Assembly: GCA_029706075.1 (NCBI GenBank)
Contig: JAINUG010000014.1
Coordinates: forward strand, 6,039,838 to 6,103,837
Direction: 5' to 3'
Length of the DNA stretch: 64,000 nt
Source: Aldrovandia affinis
Taxonomy: Eukaryota; Chordata; Actinopteri; Notacanthiformes; Halosauridae
Each line of letters opens with the position of its first letter. Position 1 is the first letter of the stretch. Both the position numbers and the translations under genes were made by a program. This document shows, one piece after another, positions 44,393 through 57,867 of this stretch. The notes under the pieces are model-generated. The model had not been told where the DNA came from. It ran no database searches and was given only the letters and a program-made list of their open reading frames with translations.

Positions 44393-44459
44393 TGGGTCTC
44401 CCCATGGTCAATTTGACTCAGTGCTGACCTTCAGAAACCACTGCAACCTTTAGGTTGAA

Positions 44460-44541
<82 letters not shown>

Positions 44542-44562
44542 CGTGTGTACATATGTGTGTTC

Positions 44563-44608
<46 letters not shown>

Positions 44609-44614
44609 GTGTTC

Positions 44615-44657
<43 letters not shown>

Positions 44658-45060
44658 CGTTTGTGTGTGTGTGTATATCTGCGTGTGTGTGTGTGTGTGT
44701 GTTTGTGTGTTTGTGTGTATGTGTGTATATCTGCGTGTGTATGTGTGTGTTTGTGTGTTTGTGTGTATGTATATTTGTGTGGATGTGTATGTTTGTGTGT
44801 GTGTGCACGTATGTTTGTGTGTTTGTGTGTGTCTGAATATGTGTGTGCGTTTGTGTATGTGTGCGTGCATGCGTGTTTGTGTGGTTGCATGTGTACATTT
44901 GTGCATGTGCGTGCTTGTTTGTGTGTGTGTGTGTGTGTGTGTGCGCGCGAACACGCACGTATGCATATGCATGCTTGTGCTTGTGCTTGTGTGTGTGTGT
45001 GTGCGCATATGTGCATATGTGTGTTTGTGTGCGTGCCTGCGTGCGTGCGTGTGTGTGCAC
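44460..45060. repeat. 600-bp GT compound array
   Basis: Long pure GT blocks at the left (about 44463-44535) grade into GT with GTAT, GCGT and TTGTG interruptions at the right. Translations in both directions (Cys-Val or His-Thr repeats) are artefacts. Such alternating purine-pyrimidine tracts can adopt Z-DNA. Confidence 0.95.
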
Positions 45061-45460
45061 TCCAAAGCTGTCCCAGGTCAGGGCTCACAGCTGCCCTGTG
45101 TGCAGACAGTAAGACAGCAGCTGTGAGCTGCAGCAGGGGAACGCTCCGCTCCTCGTGAACCGCACACTGGATAATCGCACACTCCACTTTATTACACAGC
45201 TGTTCCCTGTTTGACGGCACTGAATGCTCCTGTTATGTGCATACTCCGGTTACTGTCAGTGAGGAATGCACCGCGGTCCTGAGCATGTGCGGTCATCAGG
45301 ACTGGGAGGTCTGGACGTTCAAACGGTCAGGGTCGTGAGACGACTGGTAGCATGGGAGAACCGAGTGCCCGGGGTCCAATCACGGCTCGGCCCAGTGGAC
45401 GCTCTAGCGGACGCGGAGATGAGTGACCAATCTACAGTGACCAGCCCTGCGATGTCCCGC
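45061..45460. other. Non-coding stretch, nothing recognised
   Basis: Moderately GC-rich anonymous sequence. A weak A/B-box-like pattern (AGACGACTGGTAGCATGG and GGGGTCCAATC) near 45340-45385 is too degenerate to call. Confidence 0.45.
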
Positions 45461-45814
45461 ACAGATGTGCCTTTTTTTTTCTTCTTTTGTTTCCGATTTT
45501 TCCAATTTTTTGCCGTTTTCCCATTGACCAATTATACCCTACATTTATTTTGATTTGCCCTCCCCACACAAAGCCAAGCTAATTCTCAGAGGGCAGCGAA
45601 CTCCACTTCCTTCAAGACAGAATTCGCCCACCCACGTTCTGGAGACACCCTTACGCGCTTCTCAGCGAGATTCTTGCCGGCTCACCCTTCCCCCTCCCCC
45701 TGGGGTGGACAGCCAAATGCCGGCCCCAATCAGGACTCCCCACCAGGGCCGGTCTGGTACAGTCAGGTTTTGAACCGTGACCGTGATAGGCAGCTCACAA
45801 CAGATGTGCCTTTT
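45461..45814 (-). mobile_element. SINE-A copy with 15-bp target duplication
   Basis: The direct repeat ACAGATGTGCCTTTT at 45461-45475 and 45800-45814 flanks the element (45476-45799). Read on the minus strand it begins inside the tRNA-like head (A box lost) and includes B-box GGTTCAAAACC, the body and the 3' block GAATTAGCTTGGC, ending in a TTTTCC-type tail complement. 5' truncated, like the 4.35-kb copy. Confidence 0.93.
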
Positions 45815-46347
45815 ACAGATTTTGCATCTCTCTCTCATTTTAGCTATAAAACATTTTGTCCCCCTAAACCCAGAACAGCTGTTCCCATGCAGCGTAGAAA
45901 TCAATCAATATCAATACAAAATCTTCTTTTTATAAAAGCGCAGATGTGTCCATAAGAACATATTTCATTTTTGAAACAATAACTGCATCTATTCACATAT
46001 TGTAGGAGATAACATCATAACTTCATAAAGTGCAGCATTAGTATGGCTTAATCCTTCTTTCTTACAGCAAGTCAGGTTACACGCGGTAGGCCATAGCACA
46101 ATGTAGCTAGCGGCTGAAACACAACCATGGTTTAAACCTGAACAGCCTGGGACTGAGAGCTCTATGCACATGCCCTTATAGCTCATACACAATGGAGGGT
46201 AGAGCGCTGGTCTCATCAAAAACCCCTCTTCAGACACTCGCCACAAATGCAGGCTGAGCACTATAGCCAAGAAATTGCAGATTCAAGCCCAGGTATGCCT
46301 TTGGCCTAACTATGACCAGGACCCTGTAGTGGTGTGAACACTGGTTC
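45815..46347. other. Non-coding stretch, nothing recognised
   Basis: Anonymous. Confidence 0.5.
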
Positions 46348-46480
46348 TGTGTGGCTCAGTGGGTAGAACATGGCGCTGACAATGCTTACGTTGTGGGTTT
46401 GATTCCCACTGAAACCACATATACTGAAAAATGTATGCATTCACTACTCTGAGTTGCTTTGGTATGTTATGTTATGTTAG
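46348..46480 (+). mobile_element. Second tRNA-derived SINE family
   Basis: A-box TGGCTCAGTGGGTAGAAC at 46353 and B-box GGGTTTGATTCC at about 46395, then the block ACCACATATACTGAAAAATG shared with 10967-11094, then GAGTTGCTTTGG and a tail of TGTTA units. The word GATAAAAGCGTCTGC, expected before the tail, has been lost. Confidence 0.85.
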
Positions 46481-47060
46481 TGGTGGTGTGACACTCTGAG
46501 CCAATAAATGATGTATTGAGCTTCTGCAGGTCAGAGAAGTGAAGCCGTAAAGAACCTGACACTGAACCGAGTGTGCTGGCTGTCGGCACACGCGCAGGTT
46601 TGATGTGTACATGACAGGTGTTGGCGTGTGGGGTAGTGACAGCTCATTGTGTAGAGTTTAGAGGGGGTGGTGTGTTATGCTTTTAAAATTGACCGTGAAC
46701 AGCTGGGGGAGGGAATGACATCATGCTGCCGGTCGGAAAGCAGCGCGTTTCACACTTTCTGGGGAATTCTCGACCCCCCTCGCCCCTCCCGGGCACACTG
46801 CTGTCCACGCTCTGAGGCTCTGAGGTTCACCGCCGGTCGGTGTGTCATCCTTGCAAAATGTGACTCTTCATCCCCTCCCCTATCATCGTCGCATGCCGCT
46901 GTTAGGGGTGGGGGATTTTCTTGCAACGGAAAAACGAGAGGCTGGCAGAGAACACACACACGGCGTCTTAGGCACGGAGGTTTTATGGCTGTTTTCCATT
47001 TAATTCTCTGTGAGCGGGAACATCTCATGACTGACTCCACTCCCATGTCTGTTCTTCAGT
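46481..47060. other. Non-coding stretch, nothing recognised
   Basis: An open frame at 46667-47062 (131 codons) has no recognisable domain. Partly GC-rich. Confidence 0.45.
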
Positions 47061-47315
47061 AGATTACTGAAACGGGTGTTTTGTGTGTGTTTATAGTAGG
47101 TTACTGAAATGGGTGTTCTGTGTGTTTATAGTAGGTTACTGAAACGGGTGTTGTGTGTTTATAGTAGGTTACTGAAACGGGTGTTCTGTGTGTGTTTATA
47201 GTAGGTTACTGAAATGGGTGTTCTGTGTGTTTACAGTAGGTTACTGAAATGGGTGTTCTGTGTGTTTATAGTAGGTTACTGAAATGGGTGCTCTGTGTGT
47301 TTATAGTAGGTTAAC
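47061..47315. repeat. ~35-bp minisatellite, seven copies
   Basis: Units of the form GTAGGTTACTGAAAYGGGTG-TTCTGTGTGTTTATA, with length variation from the number of GT pairs. Confidence 0.95.
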
Positions 47316-48774
47316 TGTATCACACTTTGTATTATTATTCTACATCATTGCATCACTGTATCATCATGAACTGGATCAATAAATCACTGGATCGCTGAAT
47401 TACTGAATCTGTACCATTAGATCATTATGCGGTAGTGTCTCTTCCTCACTGTACGAGGGCATGAATGTACTGTGTGATCTCATCACTTGCTCATGTGCAT
47501 GTTGCTGGCCTCACCAGTCTGTGCTCCCTGCAGCAGGGCTGGTCATCTCTAAAACCTGTTCATCTGTACAGACAGTGCTGTTCATCTCTGAAACCCTGTG
47601 TATCTGTACACACCAGCTTGCCTCTGAGTTGCATCAGTGAGTTGCATCCTATTGCAGTGATTAAATACATATTTCTTCCTGAAAGAACCTGCCACTTTAA
47701 TAAGCATTCTACATGTGCATTATCCAGCCCAGTTAATCAGCATGAAAATGTAAGGTATTATAAGTGACATAACGCAGTGTAAATAATGAAGACAGAATGC
47801 AGCGAGTGTCTGATTGCTGTTCTGCGATAACAGAAGCAGCTCGGTTCTGGGTCCAGCTCTGATCGCTTCTGGCTCCACTTGGTTCTGGTCCCACTCTCAG
47901 TTCTGGGTCTGGCCCAGCTTGGTTCTTGCCCTGCTTGGTTCTGGTTCTGGCTCAGCTTGGTTCTGGGTCTGGTCCCGCTTGATTCTGGCCCCGCTCTGTC
48001 CATTTACCCGCAGTCCCAGGAAACATTAGGAGCCACAAACTGAGCTCAGTGCTTTCTGACAGTGATCAATCATCTCTTTCTCTCCTCCTTTTAGTCCGAA
48101 GGTCTAATACACTCCCCCTCTCTCTCTCTCTCCACCACATTGGGAAAAAGAAATGAAGGCAGTGGCCATCCAGATCAAAGTCTGAGTTTATTGGGTTGTT
48201 TTTGTACCGGAAAGCGGGTGGGTGGGGGTGGGTGGCGGGGGGCTGTTGTTTTCATGCCTGGTTCCTCTGTACAAGAAATGGGTCGCCAGCTGTGTTGTCA
48301 CCACTGCTTGTGCTGCAGTGAGTTTTCACGTTTCTCCTCAATTGCTCCCTACCCCTTTATATTTTCGGAATGTTCAATGCTTCTTCTTTGTTACGATTGT
48401 TTAACTGTTATGATTGAATCATTAAAATCAGAGCCACCATGATCTAAAGAGAACCTGGGGAGGGTGTTTGGTCGGCCGTGCCAAGAACATACAGTACTGA
48501 GGAGGTGGTTCTGTCGAGACTGGCACGTAAGGGATTTTACACTTTTTTAATCACAAATCTGCCCCATGTGCCCTGCTGGTGCTAACACTGAGGTGCTTGT
48601 GATAATTAAGCGATATGTTTGATACTCGTCATCCCACAACGCGCTGTTTGCTTTTCTCCCGTCCAGGTGAAAATCTGGGCCTAGCCTCCAAAGGGTCGCG
48701 GACAAACATCACAGACACCCCTCAGCACGTCTCACTTGAGCGTGAATCGGGAGACGAGCAAAAACTCCCCCCCC
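47316..48774. other. Non-coding stretch with CTGGTTC-rich repeat
   Basis: At about 47840-48000 the words TTGGTTCTGG, GGTCTGGCCC and GCTCAGCTTGG recur irregularly, forming a degenerate minisatellite. A CT run lies at about 48117-48132. The rest is anonymous. Confidence 0.6.
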
Positions 48775-48792
48775 AAACACACACTCACACAC

Positions 48793-48829
<37 letters not shown>

Positions 48830-49095
48830 TGCACACACGCGCACGCACACACGCACACACAGGCACACACAGACACACACACGGACACACACACACACGC
48901 ACACACACACACACACAGACACACATGCACGCACACATGCGCACACACACACACAGACACACACGCACGCACACATACATGCACACACCCACACACGGAC
49001 ATGCACACAGACACGGACACACACACACACACAGACAGACACACACGGATGCACACACACACACACACAGACACACACACGGACACACACACACA

Positions 49096-49130
<35 letters not shown>

Positions 49131-49240
49131 GCACACATGCACACACACACACACACGGACATGCACACAGACACACACACACATGGACACGCACGCACGC
49201 ACGCACGCACGCACACACATGCATGCACACACGCACACTC
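48775..49240. repeat. 466-bp CA compound array
   Basis: CA repeats broken by GCAC, GGAC, ACAG and GCACGCAC words, with some larger repeated blocks (CACGGACATGCACACAGACA twice, about 48993 and 49155). Translations are artefacts. Confidence 0.95.
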
Positions 49241-50014
49241 ACCACGTTCTCCTCGCAATGTAAAGAGCAGCGCATTGAGCAATTGTTGTCTCGATTGTAA
49301 AGTAACGCTCCTCTGAGGCAAAAAAACTGGACTCGGCTCAAATATGTCATTTTTGGGGGGGGGGCTTTGACTGTGAAATTCACGTCGCCCAGCCCAGAGC
49401 ACGGCTTACAGTCATAAAAATACGACACACAAAAAATAATCTGAAGCAAAGATGAATGGCTAGAGAGAAAGCCTTACACGTGGAGCCCTGAGGCTTGCAC
49501 CCCCCCTCCCCTCCCTCAGTGCGGGTGTGTGGTGACCCCTCTGACCCCGGGAGGGCAGGGTCAGGCCAGGCTAACGACCTCAGCGCGTGTTGGATATGTA
49601 CAGTGCAGCTGCAGAGACAACCTCTTTCCCTGGAGACGGAGCGGGCTGCATTTACAGTCACCCCCCCACCCTGTTTCACACCCCCCCTGAGACCAGTGAG
49701 TCACAGTGGGAGTGTGGAGGGCTGCAGACAGCAGGGTCATTAAAAGCCCGCTGTAGGAGTGTCTGTGGTTGCCATCTGTCCCCCCTGACTGTACTGAATG
49801 TTTGCTCTCGGGAAGGGCCTGGCTAACGAACCCAGAGAACCAGGCGGTGGGGTCCTCCCCCAGAGCTGAAGGTTTTCACTGTTCTTTGGCCTTACCTGCA
49901 TCTGTAACATGCTTCTCTCTCTCCCCCTCTCTCTCTCTCTCTCCCTATCTTTATTCAATTAAGCATGCTTCATTGGCATAAAATACTGCCGAAGCATATA
50001 TGTCTCTCTCTTTG

Positions 50015-50047
<33 letters not shown>

Positions 50048-50487
50048 GTGTGTCTCTCTTGGTCTCTCTCTCTCTGTACTGTACATTTGCACCATTTTGC
50101 ATTGAGTTAGGTTGATTATTCTGGCGGGCGTGAGGGCTTGTTCTTTTCCTCGTGTGGCATGTTGAGCAAGCAGCGCAGAGATGTACCTCAGTGCAGAGTA
50201 ATCCTTCCCCCCGCGGGTTCATAGATTCATCATGAGAGCGCCGACAGCGGCCGCAGCGCTGCCCGTAAAGGCCAGCCCGAGAGCTCGCAGGGGGGTGCCG
50301 AATGTGTGCTGGCGACAGAGCTGCTGCTGTCACCTGTGTGCTACGGGCCGGCAGGGACGCTAATTAGCTTAGCTTTTCCACCGAGTGCGGCGAGCTGGCA
50401 ACATGCCCCCGGGCAGGCCCTCTTTGTAAAGCCAGGCCTGCTTAGGAAGATTAAACTAAAAAACTATTAAAAGAAAACAACTTTTGT
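49241..50487. other. Non-coding stretch with CT microsatellites
   Basis: CT-rich runs at about 49912-49950 and 50005-50080. Between them (about 49947-50000) the words AATTAAGCATGCTTCATTGG and ATACTGCCGAAGCATATA resemble a widespread fish repeat. No gene recognised; a GC-rich stretch at 49490-49880 is anonymous. Confidence 0.5.
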
Positions 50488-50668
50488 GGCCTCGGATAGC
50501 GTAGCAGTCTAATGCACCCGTATTGGCTGGTCCTTTACGAGTGTGAGCTGCCTATAACGGTCACGGTTCGAAACCCGACTGTACCAGACTGGCCCTGGTG
50601 GGGAGTCCCGATTGGGGGCGGCGTTTGCTGTCCGAGGGGGAGGGGGGAGGGTGAACCGGCATGAACTC
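50488..50668 (+). mobile_element. SINE-A copy, 3' part missing
   Basis: Head GGATAGCGTAGCAGTCTAAT, B-box GGTTCGAAACCC (about 50564-50575), then body to TGAACCGGCATGAACTCG. It breaks off before the GAATTAGCTTGCC block. Among the copies here its head is one of the least altered. Confidence 0.9.
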
Positions 50669-51479
50669 GCCTGAGCTCAATGAGTTCACTGTGTTTATTT
50701 TTTGCTTCTGCATTTATGTTTGTGGTTAAAACTTTTTAATTTTTATTAATACTGACTTTAAGGTGAGCCTAAAAACAACATAATGCAGATATAATAACTC
50801 ATGCCAATAAACAATAAACAATGCATGTAGGACAGAATTAGGCTGGTTCCCATTGACAATACATATAAAATGAACCTAAAATCAATTCCTGAAAACACAC
50901 TGCAATTTAAAGTACTCAAAACCCAACAGCTAGAACAGACCCTGAAAAAAGTCTACTGCTCATAAAGCTTAATAATCAAATAACACAAACTAATTTAAAC
51001 CAGACTCAGACCACACCTGCTTGTCACCCACCACAAATTAGAATCAACCAAATTATGAAGCAAAGCAAACTTGATTGCTATTGAACCATAAAACATGATT
51101 TTGCTTTGGCCAAGTATCTATTCACTGTCAGAGATGCAGAGCAGAGGCAGGTCCTGACCAGGTCCAGGTTCAGGGACCACAGCCTGGCTGTTGAAAAAGG
51201 CAGATATTAAAAAGGTTGATATTAAAAAGTAATGGCTGCCAAAGGAGGAGAGGCTCTGTGGTCAATGTGAGAGGGGTGACGTGGAAACCAGAGATACACT
51301 TTCTCCTACATTGTGGAAAAATATATATACAATTAAAGGAAAAAAAAAATATTAAATGTGAAAATAATGAAAAATGATCAATCTAACTGGGAGAGGGACC
51401 CACAGCACCACTGGCTCCACTGTTATGAGGCAGTGTGTCATAGCCTGAGGGACAGTGAACAGGCAACCACTATCACACT
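50669..51479. other. Non-coding stretch, nothing recognised
   Basis: AT-rich anonymous sequence with an A-run at 51341-51349. Confidence 0.5.
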
Positions 51480-51640
51480 GTCACTAGGACAAATCTGCTA
51501 GGCGTCCTGAGGTAGCAGAACGGAAAGGTCTGGCAGGTGTGTAGGGTTTGAAGATCTTGAGGAGGTATGTTGGGGCTGATCCCTTGACTGCCTGGTATGC
51601 TAGGACCAATGTCTTGAATTTGATGCGAGCTATAACAGGC
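51480..51640. repeat. Fish-type dispersed repeat fragment
   Basis: GAGGTATGTTGGGGCTGATC, GACTGCCTGGTATGCTAGGA and CCAATGTCTTGAATTTGATG resemble a widespread fish repeat (possibly the same family as 20690-20800). The assignment is from memory only. Confidence 0.5.
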
Positions 51641-51751
51641 AGAACAAAACAGAAAGACAGAGATTAAAAAAAGACAGAAAACAGGGGCAAAAGAGAACAA
51701 AAATGGCAAGAAGGATATCATAAGATAAGAAGTGAAAGAAAGACAAAGAGT

Positions 51752-51791
51752 GAGAGAGAAAGAGAAAGAGAAAGAGAAAGAGAAAGAGAAA
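51752..51791. repeat. GAGAAA microsatellite
   Basis: About six units of GAGAAA. Confidence 0.9.
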
Positions 51792-52461
51792 GGTTTTACG
51801 TAATAACTCTGCCACAGTGGCTGCTGCTGTAACGGTACCTTTGTCAGGACCTGAATAGCTTAGAATTACAGACCTACCATCAGCGTCACACATTTGTAGG
51901 GAATCTATGTTTAGCAGAAAGTTGTATAAATGTTGTCCAAAGCGCCCAGCATAAGTGGGCTAATTCCTGCATCGTGCTTTGAAGAGGGCACAGAAATATC
52001 TTGCCCTGACGCCGCATCTAGACTTCCTCATTCAACAGGCCCCGGGAGAACAAGTGACTGTTTTAATTATTTTATTAACGCTATTTATTATTAACTGATG
52101 GAGACAGACTTTATTCAGGGCAACTTGACGCATGAATAGCGTACATTTTTACCCGTCCACATTGCGGGTTATTTGCAAAAGCTATTCAGGTCACATACTT
52201 TGCTCAAAGAGAATAACAACTTTGAACCAGCAAGAAAAACCCTGCTTACATCCAATCTCTTTTTCTTTCTGAAATGATAAAATGATTAGTGACTGTGGTT
52301 GTCATGGAAACCAATGAGAAATATGGGATATGAATTTTGACTGTAGCCAGTGCCAACCGTGGCCAGGAGTCATGGGGGGTGATGCATAGCTGTGACGTTG
52401 CCCCGGGTAACAACAGGGACGCTTCTGGACAAGCCAAAACCAGGTGAGCTGCCTTTTTAGG
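51792..52461. other. Non-coding stretch, nothing recognised
   Basis: Anonymous. Confidence 0.5.
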
Positions 52462-52675
52462 CATGTTTTAGCAGACGCTCTTATCCAGAGCAACTTGCAC
52501 AGTTTTACATTTCTTTACATGCAATCCATTTATTACAGCTGGATATTTTACTGAAGCAATTCAGGTTAAGTACCTTTTGCTCAAGGGTACAACGGCAGCA
52601 GCCCCACCTGGGAATTGAACCTGCAACGTCTGGTTTACAAACCCAGTTCCCCTGACCGTTACACTACACTGCCAC
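52462..52675 (-). mobile_element. tRNA-derived SINE with LINE-type tail, third family
   Basis: On the minus strand: head GGTGGCAGTGTAGTGTAACG, B-box-like GCAGGTTCAATTCCC, then a body with CTTGAGCAAAAGGTACTTAA and AAATATCCAGCTG, and the tail AGTTGCTCTGGATAAGAGCG-TCTGC. Nearly full length. The fragment at 35586 belongs to the same family. Confidence 0.85.
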
Positions 52676-53423
52676 CTGTACCAGCTGTGTCAGTTGTGTC
52701 TCTCAACCGGTGGACTACAGAGTGTAAAATAAAATAAATAACATGGTTGACGAAATTAATCATTGAATAATTGAATCAATATGAATCAATCAATAAAGTC
52801 CCCCCCAAACTCACCAATGAGCACCAAGTAGAGTATAATAATGAGAACAGAGCAGGCTTAATGTGCACAAATGAGCAAGACTGCACACCCATCCACTGTC
52901 ATTGTCCTCATTTCTGAATGCTGTTATTCCTGTAATATTAATAGGTTAAAAGGCCACTGCCTTGGTAAGGACAAAGCCAGGTTACTCAGGGTTTGTGGAC
53001 TCCCGTGCGTTCCTCTCGTTTGTGAAGCAGGCTGAGCCCGTTTAGTCTGAGCTCCAGGTGTGCTTGGCAGCAGGTGGACTGTAATTTTGCCCGGAATCCC
53101 CACGGGACCTGGTGTTCTGGAGGCTTTTATGTCGAGACTCACCTGACACCTCTTAAACAAAGCGTGTATGGGGTGCGCCGTTTAAAAGTGCACGCAAACT
53201 CGCATGTAGGTGAGAGAGGACTGGAGGATTGCACTCATAAACACTCGTGCACACACAGCATCTTACGGGGGGGGACTTCTTTTCCTTTTCAGGGCAATAC
53301 TGTATAGAGGATTACAGGAGACAGCCCGAGCCTGCAGGCCTCTACATCACCATGACGGCAACCTCAGGGTCCTGCTCTATAATTACGATGAGCAAATGAT
53401 TACATGTCATGGTATATTATTCA
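52676..53423. other. Non-coding stretch, nothing recognised
   Basis: Anonymous, with short open frames and no domain. Confidence 0.45.
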
Positions 53424-53427
53424 ATTA

Positions 53428-53490
<63 letters not shown>
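53428..53490. repeat. ATT microsatellite
   Basis: About 20 uninterrupted ATT units, flanked by a short AATAATAA run on the right. Confidence 0.95.
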
Positions 53491-53491
<1 letters not shown>

Positions 53492-53989
53492 ATAATAAAA
53501 TTATTATCATAGAGATTATTGTTACTTTGTAGCTCGGAGTGTTGCCATGACTGATTTCATGTTAGTCTACAAAAGTGCGGACGTAAGTGGACTTCTGCTT
53601 CTGCAGGGGTCACAGACTAGTGATGTCAGAGGCTTTGCGAGCCCTCGTGAGTGGGTGGAGCTACCACGTGCCACTGCCATACGTGCTCTGTATATTTATT
53701 CATAAAATTATATTTTAATTAATCTATATTTGCCTTAAAGTTGGCTAAAGGTTTATCACAATGCTGAAAGTTTCCAAAATGCCCCATGCTATAACCCTAT
53801 TCTGGTAAATGTGTTATAAAGCCACAGCTTTGTACATTATGTACTGAGCAGTCACAGTTCTGTAGTTCTATCTATCTAACTCTTCCCTGTGGGAAAATGG
53901 CTTCATTTGGGGTTGTGTCCCAATCCCGCCCCCTGCACACTCCTTCACCAGCTCCTCCTGCTTGTATGCACCCCACCTGCCATGTTGAG
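53491..53989. other. Non-coding stretch, nothing recognised
   Basis: Anonymous. Confidence 0.5.
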
Positions 53990-54090
53990 TTTGTCCCAGT
54001 TCTGTAGGAGGCAAATCTGAATGAAGGGAGTTTAATAAAGGGTACAATTGGCCACCAAATTGAGAGTAAAACGGGAAAAAATCTGAAAAA
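53990..54090 (+). mobile_element. SINE-A 3' fragment
   Basis: GAGGCAAATCTGAATGAAGG, GGGTACAATTGGCCACCAAA and TTGAGAGTAAAACGGGAAAA match the 3' end of SINE-A in plus orientation. The head and body are absent. Confidence 0.8.
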
Positions 54091-54104
54091 AATATATATA
54101 TTTT

Positions 54105-54455
54105 TTTATTTCTTTTTTTTTCTCCCAATTTGGTTGCCAATTATACCCTCTATTTATCTCAATTCCCCTCCCCCACGAGTCCACCGCCCGTCCTCCGGGT
54201 CGAGACACTCTTTCCGGGCCGATTGATCCACCTCTCCTCAGAATTCTACCACAGACGCCTTTACCTGCTCCTCGACGGACTCGGGCCGGCTCACTCTCCC
54301 CCCTCCCCCAGGGCGGACAGCCAAATGCCGCCTTCGATCGGGGCTGACGAGCAGGTAGAGACGCGGGTTTCGAACCGCGTCCCTGACAGGCAGCGCACAC
54401 CACACCGGACCAGCCAATGTGTGGTGCGTTAGACCACTACGCCACCGCCACCCCT
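54105..54455 (-). mobile_element. Full-length SINE-A copy
   Basis: On the minus strand: head GTGGCGTAGTGGTCTAACGC, B-box GGTTCGAAACCC (complement at about 54368-54379), body with CCCGATCGAAGGCGGCATTT, and tail block with the complement of TCTCCCAATTTGGTTGCCAA (54121-54140). The GAATTAGCTT block is replaced by diverged sequence. It lies tail-to-tail with the fragment at 53990-54090. Confidence 0.9.
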
Positions 54456-55412
54456 CTGAAACAAATTTTAAGGAAGAAAAAACATCCGGTGAAATTTTAG
54501 GTTTATTTTTTTGCCAAGCCAAAAACGTGCAGATGCTTCATCACATGAATGCACACAGTACCGCATCGGCCGTTACCGTGATTACTTTGTAGGTCAATTG
54601 TACAATGATTTACTAATTCTTGAGCCAAGCACGATTTATTGTATTATGATGTCCTTGTTTGGAAAGAACTATTAATGTTTGCTAGCTACAGTTCACCAGC
54701 TATAAAATACATACAATTGCCACCACTGCCAGAAAATGGATGACAAATATTAATAAAGGCAGAGAGGAGCTGTGAAGTTATCATTAGTTAATTATTTAGC
54801 ATTTTCATGTTTGTCTCAATTTGGATCTCCTTATTTACAATACTTAGTTATTGGCTTGTAAACATGTTAATAATGCAACTTTGCTACTAACAGTAACAAG
54901 TATTTGGTACTTTTGGTCTCATTTGTGCATTGGTGTTTTAATGCAGATCTGGGGAGTGCTCAGGGTGGGGCCTGACACAGAGTGCCCCCCTCCCAAACTA
55001 AATCTTGCTTAGGGGCCCCCAAAAAGCTAGACAGCCCTGGTTTTAATGCTCCCTTGTGGTGACAGGCATGTGTCGGTTTTGTTGTTTGAGTCTGAGGCGT
55101 TGAGCACTTCTGTGCATAAGCACCCTGGTTTATAGTCTGTCTGTTTGTTTTGTTTTGGCAGGAGTTGCAGTTCCCCAGAGAAAGTCTTACTGGCGGCGTG
55201 TGTCGAGTGCTTCTCACACGTTTAACCAGGTGTCTGCACTTACACTTACACAGTCAACTTTGCCAATAACAGACATCACAGAACCACAGTAGGCGGAAAC
55301 CACTAGGGGTGTGTGTGTGCGTGTGCATGCATGCTTGCCTGCCCCCCTCCACAGCCACATGCCTACACACACATGCACATGCATGCACACACATCTGCAC
55401 ACATATGCACAT
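54456..55412. other. Non-coding stretch with CA/TG run
   Basis: Anonymous until a short TG/CA-rich low-complexity stretch at 55305-55405. No gene recognised. Confidence 0.5.
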
Positions 55413-55434
55413 TTTGGCCAAAATGTCTTGGTTA

Positions 55435-55997
<563 letters not shown>

Positions 55998-56732
55998 GTC
56001 CTTCTGGTGCCAAACTCACCGCTGGTGTGCATGGCCAGTGCCAAGCGCCACATTCAGTACAACTGTCACTTTGTCAACATGGCGCCCGCATTGGGCAAGA
56101 GCTCTTAATCCTCCCCCAAACGCCCAGCTGAGCGAGGTCCTGGAGAAGCACGGGTTCCACATTCCAGTCGACGTTCCAGATCTCTGGTAGGGAACATAAC
56201 TCACCCACTGGCACCAGATCTAGGTTGTGCATCGGAAAATCTAAATATGGAGTTTGGCCATATGGTTCAGTTAAATTATTAATTATTGACATAATAGTGG
56301 TCTCTCTTTAGTTTTTTATTTATTTGATTATAACCAACTTCTGTGAAAGTCTCAGTTCTTCTGAGAGTTGTTTACCTTTCCCCAGGATGATGGATGACAA
56401 ATAGATTTTACGTGCGTGTTACCTCATATTTATACCCCAGTGAAACAGAAGCCATGGGAGGTCACAATACGGTTCCATAAGATTGAGATGAACTTGGCAT
56501 GTTATCGCAGATATATTTTTGTTAGGTTTTTAGAAAAAATATTTTTAGGTATGTGAATAATTGTGACATATTTTTGGGGAAAATTATGCAATTATATTAG
56601 TATAAAATAATGTACTTTTTTTGAGCATACAATATAGCTCATTGTTATCAATATAGCTGTATTGTTAATTGTATACAACTTCCTTTGTTCATGTTGTCAC
56701 ATGAAGGGTGTGAATAATTTTGGAGGGTACAG

Positions 56733-57134
56733 TATACACACAGGCGTTATTAAATAGTTAAACACTTAACTACTTTAATACTGTGAAACCACGGTAGTCG
56801 ACAATAAAGAAATAAAGAGAAATATAAAACATGTAATTTGCACCAGCTTCTTATTTGCCATGAGCACAATGTTTTTGGCTGTTGACTTTTGCACTTGTGT
56901 AACAGCATGTTCTCGCCCCCTGCCCCCCCAAACTTCGTCCCCCCTTCAGTTCTCTGTATGACTCAGACTTGTGCCCCCGCCAGCCGTGGCAAAAACATCT
57001 GTGGGGGGTGGGTGGGGGTTGTTGATTGTACCTTTGCAAACATATGATACCGTTGCAAGATTTTCAGTTGGTCTTAATGGCATTCAAGTGGCTGGGTTGT
57101 TTTGTGGGGGAGCTTCCTGAGAGCGAGACCATGA
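56733..57134. other. Non-coding stretch, nothing recognised
   Basis: AT-rich, then GC-rich anonymous sequence. Confidence 0.5.
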
Positions 57135-57335
<201 letters not shown>

Positions 57336-57835
57336 ACAGTGGGAGAGATGGTGGGAGACAGAGCTTATCGCAACGTTCTGACAGGTGGCCGTGCAAACAA
57401 GCGCTATCAATCAGATTAGCGGCGCTCTCCCCAATTAGCAGCCTGTCACCTTCCTCTGGAGTGACTGGGTGTGAGGGGCAGTTTATCTGGGACACCTCCC
57501 TGACTCCTCACTGTGGTCCCCTGTCAGGAAGCACAGCATTCATGGCAGCAGGGTCAGAGTGGTTCTCTCTCTGTCCCTATCCTCTCTATCCCTCTCTCTC
57601 TCTCTCATGAGTTGCTCAGGTGTGAAGGGCTCCTGAGGGCTGCAGGTAGGGAGGGATGCGTGGGTGGGAAATGAAGCCTCAGGGAAGCTGTGTAGGGTAA
57701 AAAGAGCTACAGAGTGGAGCCCTGGACAAATTAATCATGCAAAGGACTGGAGGGAGGGGGCAGGGTGTGGGGGGAGGGTGTAGAGGAACTCATCTGAGGT
57801 GTTTGTGTGCATGTGTGTATATCTGTTTATGTATC

Positions 57836-57867
<32 letters not shown>

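Noticed and set aside
44418-45220. Long open frames encoding Cys-Val or His-Thr repeats on both strands (up to 256 codons)
   Set aside because: They are translations of a GT array; every frame of a pure dinucleotide repeat stays open. The same applies at 16112-16603, 48615-49449 and 62307-63161.
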